Origin: an uncultured Eubacteriales bacterium
GTDB taxonomy: Bacteria; Bacillota; Clostridia; Christensenellales; CAG-138
Assembly (NCBI GenBank): GCA_902768795.1
Contig: CACXMS010000011.1
Location: 1 to 60,745 of the forward strand
Reading direction: 5' to 3'
DNA: 60,745 bases
In this document: piece after piece, positions 26,441 through 35,846 of the stretch
How the letters are laid out: the number at the start of each line of letters is the position of its first letter
Numbering within the stretch: position 1 is the stretch's first letter
Translations under genes and position numbers: made by a program
Notes under the pieces: model-generated
What the model was told of the DNA's origin: nothing
Database searches by the model: none
What the model saw: only the letters and a program-made list of their open reading frames with translations

Positions 26441-27477
26441 TCGTTCTCCGGCGTTTTCAGCCCTTCTTCCTTCTTGCTTTCGAAAACGATGTCGTGATCG
26501 GGCGGATCGAGAACCAGTTGGAAGGAAGCGATCGCGACTTCAAGCATCTGAGCGTCCGGCTCACGCGTCGTCAGGCGCTGAAGCGCAAGTCCGGGCGCGC
26601 GAACGATTCTCGCAAGAAACCCGTCGCTGTTTGCAGCCGCTTTGAGAATCTCAAAGGAAGCTCCGGCAATCAGCGGAATCAAAGCGATCCTTGCCAACCG
26701 GAACAGGAAACGGTTGATGCCGATCGACTGCCATTTTTCAAACCCGGGAATCAAATCCATCAACGCAGTAAACAGAGTCGTCAGCAAAATGGATACCGCC
26801 ATCACAAGAAACAGATAATTGGTTCCGCATCGCGGATGCAGGCGGGAACACTTCATTGCGTTCTCCGGCGTCAGTTCCATCTCTGCTTCGTAGCATGCGA
26901 TTGTTTTATGCTCCGCCCCGTGATACATGAAAACACGCCCGATCTCTTTCATTCTGGAAATTCCGAAAATATAGAGCAGAAAAACAATCAAGCGCAGAAG
27001 CCCCTGCAGGATCGTGCTGACGGACAAGTTCATTTCGGCAAGCCAGGGCCATCCAAGCACGTTTCCGAGAGCTTCCAATCCCTCGACGATCCCAATCGGA
27101 AGCAGAACAAAAAGGCCTGCCGAAAGCAAAACGGCAAGAACGACCGCAACGGCTTTTACTACCTGCATAATCGGAAGATGCATTTTCTCCGAAAGCCATG
27201 TTTCGAACCTGGAGGGTTCCTCCTGTTCTCCGTCCCCGAGCATTTCCGCGGAGCGCGTTACAATGTCCATTCCATTAGTGATCGCATTGACGAAAGAATA
27301 AATTCCCCGAACAAACGGCCATGTCGGAAAAGAACCCTTTTTATACCGTTTTCGCGTTTTTTTGTATTCCTTTGCAAGCGAACCGTCCGGGCGGCGAACG
27401 ACGATTGCCGTCCCGAGTTCGGAACGCATCATAACGCCTTCCATTACGGCCTGCCCGCCGATTGTACATTTTTTCAT
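26437..27477 (-). CDS. DUF1385 family membrane protein (YqhQ-like)
   Basis: 346 residues. The signature start IGGQAVMEGVMMRSE is followed by GSFPTWPFVRGIYSFVNA, several hydrophobic segments (about 105-135, 150-175, 220-245, 255-285), the family motif MYHGAEHKTIACYE and SRLHPRCGTNYLFLVMAVSI. The family is widespread in Gram-positive bacteria and has no established biochemical role. It overlaps scpB and prmC by 4 bp each, so it belongs firmly to this operon. Confidence 0.9.
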   Translation of the reverse strand: MKKCTIGGQAVMEGVMMRSELGTAIVVRRPDGSLAKEYKKTRKRYKKGSFPTWPFVRGIYSFVNAITNGMDIVTRSAEMLGDGEQEEPSRFETWLSEKMHLPIMQVVKAVAVVLAVLLSAGLFVLLPIGIVEGLEALGNVLGWPWLAEMNLSVSTILQGLLRLIVFLLYIFGISRMKEIGRVFMYHGAEHKTIACYEAEMELTPENAMKCSRLHPRCGTNYLFLVMAVSILLTTLFTALMDLIPGFEKWQSIGINRFLFRLARIALIPLIAGASFEILKAAANSDGFLARIVRAPGLALQRLTTREPDAQMLEVAIASFQLVLDPPDHDIVFESKKEEGLKTPENE

Positions 27478-28019
27478 ATCGGTTGTTCCTCCTGTGTCGG
27501 TTCCGGACTGTCAATCAAAAGCGGCGGAAGCTCGGAAAGCGTATGCATTCCGAATTTCCGCAGGAATGTATCCGTCGTCGCGTAAAGCATCGGTTTTCCG
27601 ATAACATCCTTTCGTCCTACGGCCTGAATCAATCCAAGCTTTTGCAGCTGCATGACCGAATATTCGCAGCGAACGCCGCGGATACTCTCGATTTCCGCTC
27701 TGGTTACCGGCTGTCGGTACGCAACGATTGCAAGCGTTTCCAGCATGGATTGTGAAACGCTTTTTTTCTGCTCCGGCTGAATCAGCCGTTCCACCGCATC
27801 GAGATATACCCGATTGGAAATCAATTGTGCCGTTTCATCCGTTACATGCAGCAAAATGCCGCGTCCTTCATCCCGATAGGTATTTTCCATTTCGCAAAGC
27901 AGTGTTTTCACAACGGACGTTTCACACTCCATTGCGCGCGCAAGTTCCGTAATCAATACCGGTTCTCCCGCTACAAACAGCAGACATTCCGCGACGGACG
28001 CCATCTTTCGATCCATCAA
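27474..28019 (-). CDS. scpB: Segregation and condensation protein B
   Basis: Accessory winged-helix subunit of the Smc-ScpA-ScpB condensin. Its 181 residues contain the tandem winged-helix pattern: AECLLFVAGEPVLITELARA, then SVSQSMLETLAIVAYRQPVT followed by RAEIESIRGVRCEYSVMQLQ. It overlaps scpA by 4 bp (ATGA), the conserved pairing in Firmicutes. Confidence 0.95.
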   Translation of the reverse strand: MMDRKMASVAECLLFVAGEPVLITELARAMECETSVVKTLLCEMENTYRDEGRGILLHVTDETAQLISNRVYLDAVERLIQPEQKKSVSQSMLETLAIVAYRQPVTRAEIESIRGVRCEYSVMQLQKLGLIQAVGRKDVIGKPMLYATTDTFLRKFGMHTLSELPPLLIDSPEPTQEEQPI

Positions 28020-28783
28020 TCCTCAACCTCATCCATATATGTATAATCCCCATCATCGGCCCGAAGATCCTTCGGCCGGATGTAGATCGGCGCAAAAGTC
28101 GCGCCCTGCGTAATACGAACCTCGCCGTGCGCGAGCATTTCCAAAAGTGCCATAAACGTTACAACCTTTTCCATTCGGCCGGCATCGTCCGAAAACAAAT
28201 CTTCAAAGGCGACGCGTCCCTGTGCAAGACGATTCCGAAGATGCTGAACGCGATCCCGCACCGTAAACGAATCGCGTGTGACGCGGCGTACGATCGGTTC
28301 TTTTTCAGTTTTCCCGGAATCTCGATTCAGTACGTTCCAAAAAGCGTCGATCAGATTATTCAGCGTTGCGTTGGAAAAATCCACCTTCTGCGGCGGAAGC
28401 GGAATTTCCTCGGGAAGCCGCGAAAAGGATCCTTTCGTTTCTTCAAACCGTTCCGAAAGCGCAGCGCTGACTTGCTTAAACGCCTTGTATGCACGAAGCT
28501 GTTCGATCAGCTGCTGCTTCGGATCCTCTTCTTCGTCGCCCGGAAGCGCTTGCCGCGGCAGCAGGCTTCGGGACTTGATCAGAAGGAGCTGCGCGGCGAC
28601 CGTCAGAAAAGCGCTTGCACGGTCCATATCCTGTTCGGAGAGATCCTCCATGTATGCCATGTACTGCGCGGTAATTTCGGACACGAAAATCTCTTCGATA
28701 CTGATCTCTGCCTTTTCAATCAAGTGAAGCAGTAAGTCCAGCGGCCCTTCAAACCGGGAAAGCGAAACGCGGTATTCTTCCAT
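28016..28783 (-). CDS. scpA: Segregation and condensation protein A
   Basis: The kleisin subunit that bridges Smc heads. The 255-residue protein begins with FEGPLDLLLHLIEKAEISIE (Smc neck-binding helix) and has FLTVAAQLLLIKSRSLLPR, an acidic middle, and a C-terminal winged helix (KVVTFMALLEMLAHGEVRIT). It lies 1 bp after the S2P protease gene. Confidence 0.95.
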   Translation of the reverse strand: MEEYRVSLSRFEGPLDLLLHLIEKAEISIEEIFVSEITAQYMAYMEDLSEQDMDRASAFLTVAAQLLLIKSRSLLPRQALPGDEEEDPKQQLIEQLRAYKAFKQVSAALSERFEETKGSFSRLPEEIPLPPQKVDFSNATLNNLIDAFWNVLNRDSGKTEKEPIVRRVTRDSFTVRDRVQHLRNRLAQGRVAFEDLFSDDAGRMEKVVTFMALLEMLAHGEVRITQGATFAPIYIRPKDLRADDGDYTYMDEVED

Positions 28784-28784
28784 A

Positions 28785-29450
28785 TCAAAGCACGATGAAG
28801 AAATTGATCACGTTGATGATCCAACCGCGAACAAGTCCGATCGGCGAATAGCCGATGCGATTGAACAAAAACAACAGACCAATCAAAATCCAGTTTCCGT
28901 AACGGCGCATAAACAGAAAGAACTTCGCCGGGAGAATCCTTGCAAACAGCAATTCGAAGACATGATACCCGTCCAGCGGATAAATCGGCAGCAGATTGAA
29001 GACCATCAACGTAATATTCAGAGAAAGAAAATACAGCAGAATAGAAAGCAGAGCTTCATTTGAAAATGCCGCCGGATAGGTTCTGCCGAGAACGACAAGA
29101 ACAATCGAAACCAAAAGAACGAGCAGGAAATTCATCGCTACGCCGGCAAGAGAAACGACCGCTTCGCCAACCTTATAGTTTTTGAAGTTCCGTCCATTCA
29201 CCGGAACCGGTTTGGCCCATCCGAACCCGAGCAAAAGCAAACTCAGAAAACCGATCGGATCGATGTGTGCGATCGGATTCAACGTCATCCGGCCGAGATT
29301 CTTTGCTGTCGGATCGCCGCAAAGGTATGCAGCATATGCATGCCCCCACTCATGCAAGGTCAGGCTGATCAAAATCACCGGAATCATATACATCAATTCC
29401 CGCAGTACGGAAATCGGATCAGAGAACAATGTGCTTAAATTCCAAATCAT
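28785..29450 (-). CDS. Site-2 protease family (M50) membrane metallopeptidase
   Basis: 221 residues, about six membrane segments. It carries the zinc motif LTLHEWGHAYAAYLCGDPTA in the first helices, the family block LNPIAHIDPIGFLSLLLLG with WAKPVPVN, and the third zinc ligand in NLLPIYPLDGYHV. It belongs to the widespread YwhC-like S2P group often found near scpAB; the substrate is unknown. No Shine-Dalgarno sequence fits: GAGG is 17 nt away, while TATAAT ends exactly 6 nt before the ATG, which predicts a leaderless message. First gene of the seven-gene operon to tsaC. Confidence 0.9.
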   Translation of the reverse strand: MIWNLSTLFSDPISVLRELMYMIPVILISLTLHEWGHAYAAYLCGDPTAKNLGRMTLNPIAHIDPIGFLSLLLLGFGWAKPVPVNGRNFKNYKVGEAVVSLAGVAMNFLLVLLVSIVLVVLGRTYPAAFSNEALLSILLYFLSLNITLMVFNLLPIYPLDGYHVFELLFARILPAKFFLFMRRYGNWILIGLLFLFNRIGYSPIGLVRGWIINVINFFIVL

Positions 29451-29456
29451 AATTTT

Positions 29457-29485
29457 ATTATATCCAACCTCTTTTCAGGATGCAA
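29457..29485 (-). promoter_or_regulatory. SigA promoter of the S2P-scpAB operon, leaderless geometry
   Basis: TTGCAT (29485-29480), 17-nt spacer, TATAAT (29462-29457), 6 nt, ATG 29450. Confidence 0.8.
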
Positions 29486-29517
29486 GCAATCAAAAGCGCC
29501 GTTATGAAAAAATCGTG

Positions 29518-30642
29518 TCAATCGCCGTCAAACATTCTTTTTTCCGCAAAATAGCGGTACACGGTACAAACCATTCCGCCGTTCGAAAGCTTGCGGCGCT
29601 TATCCGCTATCTTTCCGTAAACGGTTTCAAAATCCCGCATCGCCGTAATGATGCTCTTCTCCCATCCGGGAAAACGGTCAAACACGGTTCGCATGGTCCG
29701 ATACAGCGCCTTAACCTGACGCTCATCCAGCAGACGTTCGCCGTAGGGCGGGTTGCAGAGGATCACGCCGCGCTTCGCGTCGCTCGTCATGTCCCGAACG
29801 TCCGCAACGCGCCAGTTCAGCATGACGCCTGCTTTTTTGGCATGCTTCTTGCATAAATCGATGCAATGCGGATCCACGTCCGAACCGAGAATGCAGAGCG
29901 TTTCATGGCGCTCGGAATCGAACGCTTCCTCACGCGCCCGGGAAAAGACGGAACGCGGAAGAAACGTCCATTGTTCGGCGGCAAAGCTTCGGTTGCGCGA
30001 CGGCGCAATATGATTCGCAATCATCGCCGCTTCGATCGGGATCGTCCCGGATCCGCACATCGGATCGATCAGAGGCGTGTCCGGATAAAACTTCGAAAGC
30101 ATCACCATCCCGGCCCCAAGCGTTTCAGACAGCGGTGCGGGGACATTGTAGGTGCGGTATCCTCTTCTCGAAAGACCCGCGCCGCAGCAGTCGAGCGCAA
30201 GCGTCACTTCATCCCGCAAAATACCGATTTCAACAATCACTTCTTCGGCTGTCTCGGGAATCCGGTCCACGCGATATGCCGCTTTCAGGTTTTCAACGAT
30301 CGCCTTTTTGACGATACTCTGGCAGTCGGAAACCGAAAACAACGTGCTTTTCGCGCTTTTTCCGTTCACATGGATTCGTGTAGACGGTTTCAGGTATGCT
30401 TTCCAGTCAAGCGCTTTTGTTTTTTCAAACAGTTCGTCGAAAGAGCGCGCGGTAAACGTTCCGACGGTCATCAAAAGTCGCTCCGCCGTTCTGAGCCAAA
30501 GCAGAGTACGCGCCATTGTCAGATAATCCCCTTCAAACCGAACGCGCGCATCCAGCGTTTCAGTCGGTTCAATCCCGAGCTTCTTCAGTTGTATCGCAAC
30601 GGTGGATTCCAATCCGAGCTTACAGGTTGCAGTAAATTGCAT
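29518..30642 (-). CDS. THUMP-domain class I RNA methyltransferase (RlmL/YpsC-like)
   Basis: 374 residues: an N-terminal THUMP RNA-binding region (about 45-155), then an UPF0020 methyltransferase domain with LSRRGYRTYNVPAPLSETLG, the SAM motif LIDPMCGSGTIPIEAAMIA and the catalytic VILCNPPYGERL. The family adds N2-methylguanosine to 23S rRNA; the exact target is not decided by sequence. I start it at ATG 30642 (MQFTATCKLGLES), the usual N-terminus, 1 nt after the TPR gene ends. It closes the murB operon. Confidence 0.9.
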   Translation of the reverse strand: MQFTATCKLGLESTVAIQLKKLGIEPTETLDARVRFEGDYLTMARTLLWLRTAERLLMTVGTFTARSFDELFEKTKALDWKAYLKPSTRIHVNGKSAKSTLFSVSDCQSIVKKAIVENLKAAYRVDRIPETAEEVIVEIGILRDEVTLALDCCGAGLSRRGYRTYNVPAPLSETLGAGMVMLSKFYPDTPLIDPMCGSGTIPIEAAMIANHIAPSRNRSFAAEQWTFLPRSVFSRAREEAFDSERHETLCILGSDVDPHCIDLCKKHAKKAGVMLNWRVADVRDMTSDAKRGVILCNPPYGERLLDERQVKALYRTMRTVFDRFPGWEKSIITAMRDFETVYGKIADKRRKLSNGGMVCTVYRYFAEKRMFDGD

Positions 30643-30643
30643 A

Positions 30644-32389
30644 TTATTCTTCTTTATCCTTCTGAAGCTGTCTGAAAATTCGCTGCAGGGCATTCTCCAG
30701 TCTGCGTCGACTCAGTCCGTACCAGTCGCAAAGCATCTGAGGCGAAATATTGCTGTTTTCAAGCGATCCGAGCGATAAAAGCACAAATGCCGCTGCCATT
30801 GCGTCCTCCTGTTCCTTCTTCAGCTTCGGAAAGAACCCGTTCAGAGAGTCCGTATAGAGCATGAAGATACGAACGGCCACTTCAATCACATGATTCGAAA
30901 CCAGTTCAGCATCCTTTTTTGACGATACCTCCGCCCGGGCCCGAAGCTGCTGAATCGACCATAAAATATAGGAATAGCTGCGAGGAAGACGGTCGGGAAC
31001 GGTTAACGGCTGAACCGAACCGTATTGCCAAGAACCGCCCATGTACAGCGCAAACGGCGGCTTTGCTTCCATCGACAGCAGTACGCCGAATACAAACTGT
31101 TTCTCCGTATCCGCGCTGTCATAGGAAATCAAAAAACGGCGCAAGAGCGTTTCCGCTTCTTCCGATCGAATCAGAGATAGCATCCGAATGACGGCTTTCC
31201 GGAACGGAACGATCTTTGAAAAAAGCGCCCATCGCATCAAACCGCGAAAAGAAGAATCATTTTCCCATGCATTGCGGATCGCTTCCTCTCCATTTTGTGC
31301 GACCGACTGAATTCGTTCACGACGCGCAAGAAATTCCTTCATCGGAACGTCATAATGAAGCGACCAGCTCTTCAAAAACTGTTCCGTTGTTTCCGTTCGG
31401 ATCGCGTTCTCATAATATGCCGCAACCGTATCGTCCTCATCCGATTGCAGGAGAATCCGATACGTTTCCTCCGCTTTTTTCCGATCATCCTTTTTCAGAT
31501 AACAGTACCCGAGCTGATAAAGCATTTCCTTATCGTACGGCAAATACTCCCGAAGCCGCTCAAGCGAGTCAACCGCACGGTCGATCAAATCAAATTCAAT
31601 GAACACCGCGCCGGAAAAACCAAGCTCTTCCGGAGAAGCGTCAGGGTCAATGATCGTCCGATCCAGCTCGTCTTTCGCCGCTTCGTTTCGTCCTTCCGAA
31701 TGATACAGAAGCGCAAGCAAAAGATGTGCGCGAATGTGTCTGCTGTTGCGTTTGAAGATATGAAACAACCTGCGTTCCGCTTCCTCATAGGATCGAACGG
31801 AAAACAGTGCGGTCGCAATCTCCATGTCCAGAATATCTGAAGCCGGGTAACGGTCAAGCATGCCGGTCAAATAGCGAATGGACTCTTCCTCGTCTCCGGA
31901 GGCCTGCATGGACTTCGCGATCCGAATCCCTTCCAAAAGCTTGCAATCCTCGCCTTCCTCCAGCCCGATCTGAATTTCCAGGTCTTCCCTGTCGTCAAGA
32001 AGATCCAGCATGTCCTCCGCCTGTTCCGCATAGGGCCCGTCCGGTTCGCTCGAAATGCAGCATTCCGCGCATTGCTGCGCTGCACCGAATTCCTCCAGTC
32101 CCATGAAATCGGAAGCAAGTCCGAACAGAGCGTCCGCAGGAAGCTCCGAAAAAGGCGCGCAAAGGAGCAGAAGCTGAGCGCTTTCTTCATAGCGATGCAT
32201 GCGATTCAGCGTCTCCGCTAAAGTAATAATATATTCCGTTTCCTGCGGTTTCATAGAAACAGCCCGTCGCGCATACTGATTTGCCAGAAGAAGATTATCC
32301 TCCTCCATATAGCGGCAGGCAAGGCGGTAATAAAAGTCCGCATTTTGTCGGAACGGTATAATGACTCCGTTGTCTTCCCGATGTTCCAT
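30644..32389 (-). CDS. Tetratricopeptide repeat protein
   Basis: 581 residues with TPR-like helices over about 18-350: FYYRLACRYMEEDNLLLANQ, ALFGLASDFMGLEEFGAAQQ, AHLLLALLYHSEGRNEAAKD and MLYQLGYCYLKKDDRKKAEE are clear repeat units. The C-terminal 230 residues are helical, Arg-rich and without recognised motifs, ending in a possible helix-turn-helix (SPQMLCDWYGLSRRRLENAL). No signal peptide, so cytoplasmic. Function unknown; it sits between hslO and an RNA methyltransferase with gaps of 1 to 3 bp. Confidence 0.8.
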   Translation of the reverse strand: MEHREDNGVIIPFRQNADFYYRLACRYMEEDNLLLANQYARRAVSMKPQETEYIITLAETLNRMHRYEESAQLLLLCAPFSELPADALFGLASDFMGLEEFGAAQQCAECCISSEPDGPYAEQAEDMLDLLDDREDLEIQIGLEEGEDCKLLEGIRIAKSMQASGDEEESIRYLTGMLDRYPASDILDMEIATALFSVRSYEEAERRLFHIFKRNSRHIRAHLLLALLYHSEGRNEAAKDELDRTIIDPDASPEELGFSGAVFIEFDLIDRAVDSLERLREYLPYDKEMLYQLGYCYLKKDDRKKAEETYRILLQSDEDDTVAAYYENAIRTETTEQFLKSWSLHYDVPMKEFLARRERIQSVAQNGEEAIRNAWENDSSFRGLMRWALFSKIVPFRKAVIRMLSLIRSEEAETLLRRFLISYDSADTEKQFVFGVLLSMEAKPPFALYMGGSWQYGSVQPLTVPDRLPRSYSYILWSIQQLRARAEVSSKKDAELVSNHVIEVAVRIFMLYTDSLNGFFPKLKKEQEDAMAAAFVLLSLGSLENSNISPQMLCDWYGLSRRRLENALQRIFRQLQKDKEE

Positions 32390-32392
32390 ATA

Positions 32393-33280
32393 TTATCCTT
32401 TTGCGAAGCGCAGCAATTCTACAAGATCGTTTCTGTCAAAGCGATATCGTTTCAGGCAAAACTGACAGGTCAGTTCCGCTTCGCCCTCGTGCTCCAAAAT
32501 ATCCGTTAATTCTTCTTCGCCGATCGACAAGAGCGCGCGTTCCAAACGTTCCCGTGTGCAATCGCAGGCGTATGCCGGAAGCAATTCCTCCGTGATCTCC
32601 GGATGCAATCCGTCCAGCAGAGAGTCCAACGCCTTATGCAAGGAATTCCCTTCCGAAAGCAGCTTTGTAAGCGTTGTAATTCTTTGTGCATGCGACTCAA
32701 TCTGCGCGATTTCGGATTCCGGACAATCCGGCATCGGTTGGATCAGGATTCCTCCTGCGCCGATCACTTCGCCTGTATCGGCCTTTTCCCGAACGCCGAG
32801 ATACACCAAGGACGGCTGCTGTTCGCTTGCGGTGTAGTATTGAGCAAAATCCTCCGCGATTTCGCCGGAGACAAGGTTGCAAAGCCCGACATACGGTTCT
32901 TTGAGGCCGAGATCCCGAATCAATGTCAGTTTTCCCTGATGCCCCACATAGCCGCCGACATCGAGCTTTCCGTCGGAACGCGGCGGCAGCTCAACGGTTC
33001 CTTCGGTTGCATATCCCTTGACAAGTCCGCCGTATCTTCCGACGCAGACAAGATTTCCGGCCGGCCCGTTTCCGGCGATCACGGTCGTCAGCGTATCCGT
33101 CGGATTTTTCAGGTCCGATGCCGCCATGCTCGTCATAATAAGCTGTCTGCCGAGCGCCGCCGTCGCAACGCGGGAAAGACCGTGCGTATCCCGAGCCGCA
33201 GAAACAAGATCCTTTCCGGAAATCGCGGTAAAACGGGCGGTTCTTCCGCATAGCATGCCGCGCAAAATCAAATCACCCAT
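32393..33280 (-). CDS. hslO: Redox-regulated chaperone Hsp33
   Basis: A holdase chaperone activated by oxidation. The 295 residues include RVATAALGRQLIMTSMAASD, GLVKGYATEG and KLDVGGYVGHQGKLTLIRDL in the core domain. The C-terminal zinc switch is CDC (about 240-242) and CQFC (about 272-275), the CxC plus CxxC arrangement that senses peroxide and disulfide stress, useful for an anaerobe meeting oxygen. It follows the methyltransferase gene by 3 bp. Confidence 0.95.
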   Translation of the reverse strand: MGDLILRGMLCGRTARFTAISGKDLVSAARDTHGLSRVATAALGRQLIMTSMAASDLKNPTDTLTTVIAGNGPAGNLVCVGRYGGLVKGYATEGTVELPPRSDGKLDVGGYVGHQGKLTLIRDLGLKEPYVGLCNLVSGEIAEDFAQYYTASEQQPSLVYLGVREKADTGEVIGAGGILIQPMPDCPESEIAQIESHAQRITTLTKLLSEGNSLHKALDSLLDGLHPEITEELLPAYACDCTRERLERALLSIGEEELTDILEHEGEAELTCQFCLKRYRFDRNDLVELLRFAKG

Positions 33281-33283
33281 GCA

Positions 33284-34027
33284 TCATTCCTCATTCTTTT
33301 TTGCAATAAACTGAATCCGCTCGGAATCGCACCGCACGGGATTCCGTGAAAACGAATCAAAAACGCCCAGAACCGTAAACCCGGATTGCAGCAAGCTGTC
33401 TGTCAACTCTGTTTCGGTATGCGCGCGCTGGCGATGCACCTCCGAAAACCGCCTGTATAAGCTCCCCTCGCGGACAAAGAACGTCAGGTTCATTTCCAGA
33501 ATACGGTTGTTTGCATCAAATTCGTTTTCCCAGATATAAGCGTAATCGTCCTCAATCTCCGTAAACGTCCTTTCTCCGATCATCTCGGAGAGCTTATAGG
33601 CAGAAGAAACGTCAAACAGAAGAAGTCCTCCCGGCTTCAGACAGGCGTTTGCGTTTTGAAAGAAAGCGTCGACCCTTTTGGGTTCACACAAATAGTTCAC
33701 GCCGTCGCAGGTGCTGATCAGCGCATCGACGGGACGATGTGCGCGAACCTCCGTCATGTCGCAGCAAACAAACGGAAGCATTTTCATTCCCGCATGCAGC
33801 GCATTCGCTCTCGCTTCCATCAGCATGTCTTCGCTGCAATCGCATCCGATTACGGAAAAACCGCGTTTGGCAAGTCCGATCGTGATTTTTCCGGTTCCGC
33901 AGGCGCAATCCAGTACCGTCCGGACGCCAGACTTCTGCAGCAGGGACGCAAGATACTCCGTCCACATCCCGTAATCCACGTCATGCATCATCCGGTCGTA
34001 GCAATGGGCAAACGAACCGTATTGCAT
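33284..34027 (-). CDS. Class I SAM-dependent methyltransferase
   Basis: 247 residues with the SAM-binding VLDCACGTGKITIGLAKRG, acidic loop VIGCDCSEDMLMEA, and LISTCDGVNYLCE and LKPGGLLLFDVSS strands typical of small-molecule type methyltransferases. The substrate is unknown. The start overlaps the whiA stop by one base and it precedes hslO by 3 bp. Confidence 0.88.
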   Translation of the reverse strand: MQYGSFAHCYDRMMHDVDYGMWTEYLASLLQKSGVRTVLDCACGTGKITIGLAKRGFSVIGCDCSEDMLMEARANALHAGMKMLPFVCCDMTEVRAHRPVDALISTCDGVNYLCEPKRVDAFFQNANACLKPGGLLLFDVSSAYKLSEMIGERTFTEIEDDYAYIWENEFDANNRILEMNLTFFVREGSLYRRFSEVHRQRAHTETELTDSLLQSGFTVLGVFDSFSRNPVRCDSERIQFIAKKNEE

Positions 34028-34959
34028 TATATGTTTCCCTCCAGATTCTCGGCAAGCTCCATCAGGCGGATCAGCCGATGGTTCATACCGGATTTGCGTA
34101 TACCGGCCAGATCGGCCAGCTCGGACAGCGTTGCATCGGGATGATTCAGCCGAAGTTCTGCTGCTTCCCGAAGCCCCGGCGAAAGGTCGGAAAGCGCCAT
34201 TCGGCTCAAAATCGTCCGAATTGCCGACTGCTGTTTCAGCGACGCGATCACCTGTTTATCCAGATTTGCAGTCTCGCAGTTGTTGGTTCGGTTGATATAG
34301 TTTCGCATATCTTTCTCAACGCGAACGTTCTCAAATGCAAGCGCAGCCGTGCTTGCACCGATCAGGGCGAAAAAGCCCATTACATCGTCGCCTTCCTTGA
34401 GATACGCGATTACGCGTTCCTTGCGGTTGGTCGTTCGAGGATGAAACCCGAACGCGTTGAGCACAGAAACCGCCGTTTCCTGCACCGGATCGGCACGGAA
34501 CAGCAATTCGAGATGATAACTTCTTTTGGGGTCTGTGCAGGTCCCGCCGCCGAGAAAGCAGCCGCGCAAAAAAGCGCGCCGCGTTTCATCGGATTCCAAT
34601 ACAGGCAGCGGAACGGCAGAAAGAATGTGAGCGCCTTCTTCGTCGTATGCAAGCGCTCCGGTATCGTATAAAAAACGTTCCGAATCCTTTCCGGCAAGCT
34701 TGACCGTGTAGATCGGTCTTCGCCTTGACTCCCGTTCTTTTCGCTCAATCAGACAGTCCACACTGTAATCGGTCTGTGCAAGCGCGGCGATATGCTTTGC
34801 AACGGAAACGCTCTCCGTCTGATAAAAAACGGACGGACGCGAAAACAGACGAATCCCGCCGGCCGTTAACGTCAGGCCAACAAGCTGCGCCATTCTTTCG
34901 GCAGCGCTGTGCAGGCGGATCCGGATCAATTCTTCGCGGCAATTCTCTGCAAAGCTCAT
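34027..34959 (-). CDS. whiA: Sporulation/cell-division regulator WhiA
   Basis: A DNA-binding protein with a LAGLIDADG-type homing-endonuclease fold fused to a helix-turn-helix. The 310-residue protein has LRGCFLGGGTCTDPKRSYHL, the family block NYINRTNNCETANLDKQV, and C-terminal ELRLNHPDATLSELADLAGI with KSGMNHRL. The LAGLIDADG catalytic residues are not expected to be active in this family. It overlaps rapZ by 4 bp; the yvcK gene that usually lies between rapZ and whiA is absent. Confidence 0.94.
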   Translation of the reverse strand: MSFAENCREELIRIRLHSAAERMAQLVGLTLTAGGIRLFSRPSVFYQTESVSVAKHIAALAQTDYSVDCLIERKERESRRRPIYTVKLAGKDSERFLYDTGALAYDEEGAHILSAVPLPVLESDETRRAFLRGCFLGGGTCTDPKRSYHLELLFRADPVQETAVSVLNAFGFHPRTTNRKERVIAYLKEGDDVMGFFALIGASTAALAFENVRVEKDMRNYINRTNNCETANLDKQVIASLKQQSAIRTILSRMALSDLSPGLREAAELRLNHPDATLSELADLAGIRKSGMNHRLIRLMELAENLEGNI

Positions 34960-35846
34960 TGCTGTTCTCCGAATCGCGCCGTGATGTCCTCTTCTTCCCG
35001 CACAAGATCCCTATGAAAGATTCGAACGGCCTGTCCTGCGTTTCTCATACGTTCTGCGAAGGCCTCCGCCGCCGCAACCGAACGGTGACGGCCGCCCGTG
35101 CAGCCGAAGCAAATCCGCAGGATATGCTTGTCCTGCGCTTCAAACAGCGGAATCATGTGCAGAATTTTGGTTTTCAAATCATCAAGGTATTCGACAACAA
35201 ACGGCTGTTTCAGAACGAAATCGGATACTGCGCTGTCAAGCCCGGAAAGCGGCCGAAGCTCTTCATAGTAAAACGGATTGTCCGCAAAACGCATATCGAT
35301 TACAAAATCCGCATCGATCGGAACGCCGCGCTTGTATCCGAAGCTCGAAACGATCAGCGACATTTCGTTGGTGGAAAATTCCGGCAAAATCTTTTCCATC
35401 AGAAACGGAAACTTCCGGGCCGGAATATCGCTTGTGTCGATCACGCGCGTCGCCAGATCACGCAGCTCCCCGAGGTACTTTTGCTCGGATTCCACGCCGG
35501 ACTCCGCTTCTCCTGCGACGCCGAGCGGGTGGCGCCGGCGCGTTTCGTTATACCGGCGACGCAGAACATCCTTGCGCGCATCCAAAAACAAGACGTCATG
35601 CGGAACCGTCAGCCTTTTGATTTCCTCGGCGACGGAGTGGGAATTGCGGGAAAGCAAGCTCTCCCTGGAATCAATCGTGACAGCCGCTTTTTCGACGCGG
35701 GGAACCGCGTTTTCACACATCTGCACAAATTCCCCAAGCATCGGGGACGGAAGATTGTCCACGCAGAAAAATCCGAGCTCCTCCGCGCTCTTCAGCGCAA
35801 GCGATTTTCCCGCCCCGCTCATGCCGGTTACGATCAAAAGGTACAT
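34956..35846 (-). CDS. rapZ: RNase adapter RapZ / nucleotide-binding YvcJ family protein
   Basis: 296 residues. The N-terminal P-loop GMSGAGKSLALKSAEELGFF is followed by CVDNLPSPMLGEF and the DARKDVLRRRYNETRRRHPL kinase-like region. The C-terminal domain carries SFGYKRGVPIDADFVIDMRF and ICFGCTGGRHRSVAAAEAFA. In proteobacteria it controls glmS RNA decay; in Firmicutes it binds nucleotides and its role is less clear. It overlaps murB by 13 bp and whiA by 4 bp. Confidence 0.94.
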   Translation of the reverse strand: MYLLIVTGMSGAGKSLALKSAEELGFFCVDNLPSPMLGEFVQMCENAVPRVEKAAVTIDSRESLLSRNSHSVAEEIKRLTVPHDVLFLDARKDVLRRRYNETRRRHPLGVAGEAESGVESEQKYLGELRDLATRVIDTSDIPARKFPFLMEKILPEFSTNEMSLIVSSFGYKRGVPIDADFVIDMRFADNPFYYEELRPLSGLDSAVSDFVLKQPFVVEYLDDLKTKILHMIPLFEAQDKHILRICFGCTGGRHRSVAAAEAFAERMRNAGQAVRIFHRDLVREEEDITARFGEQQ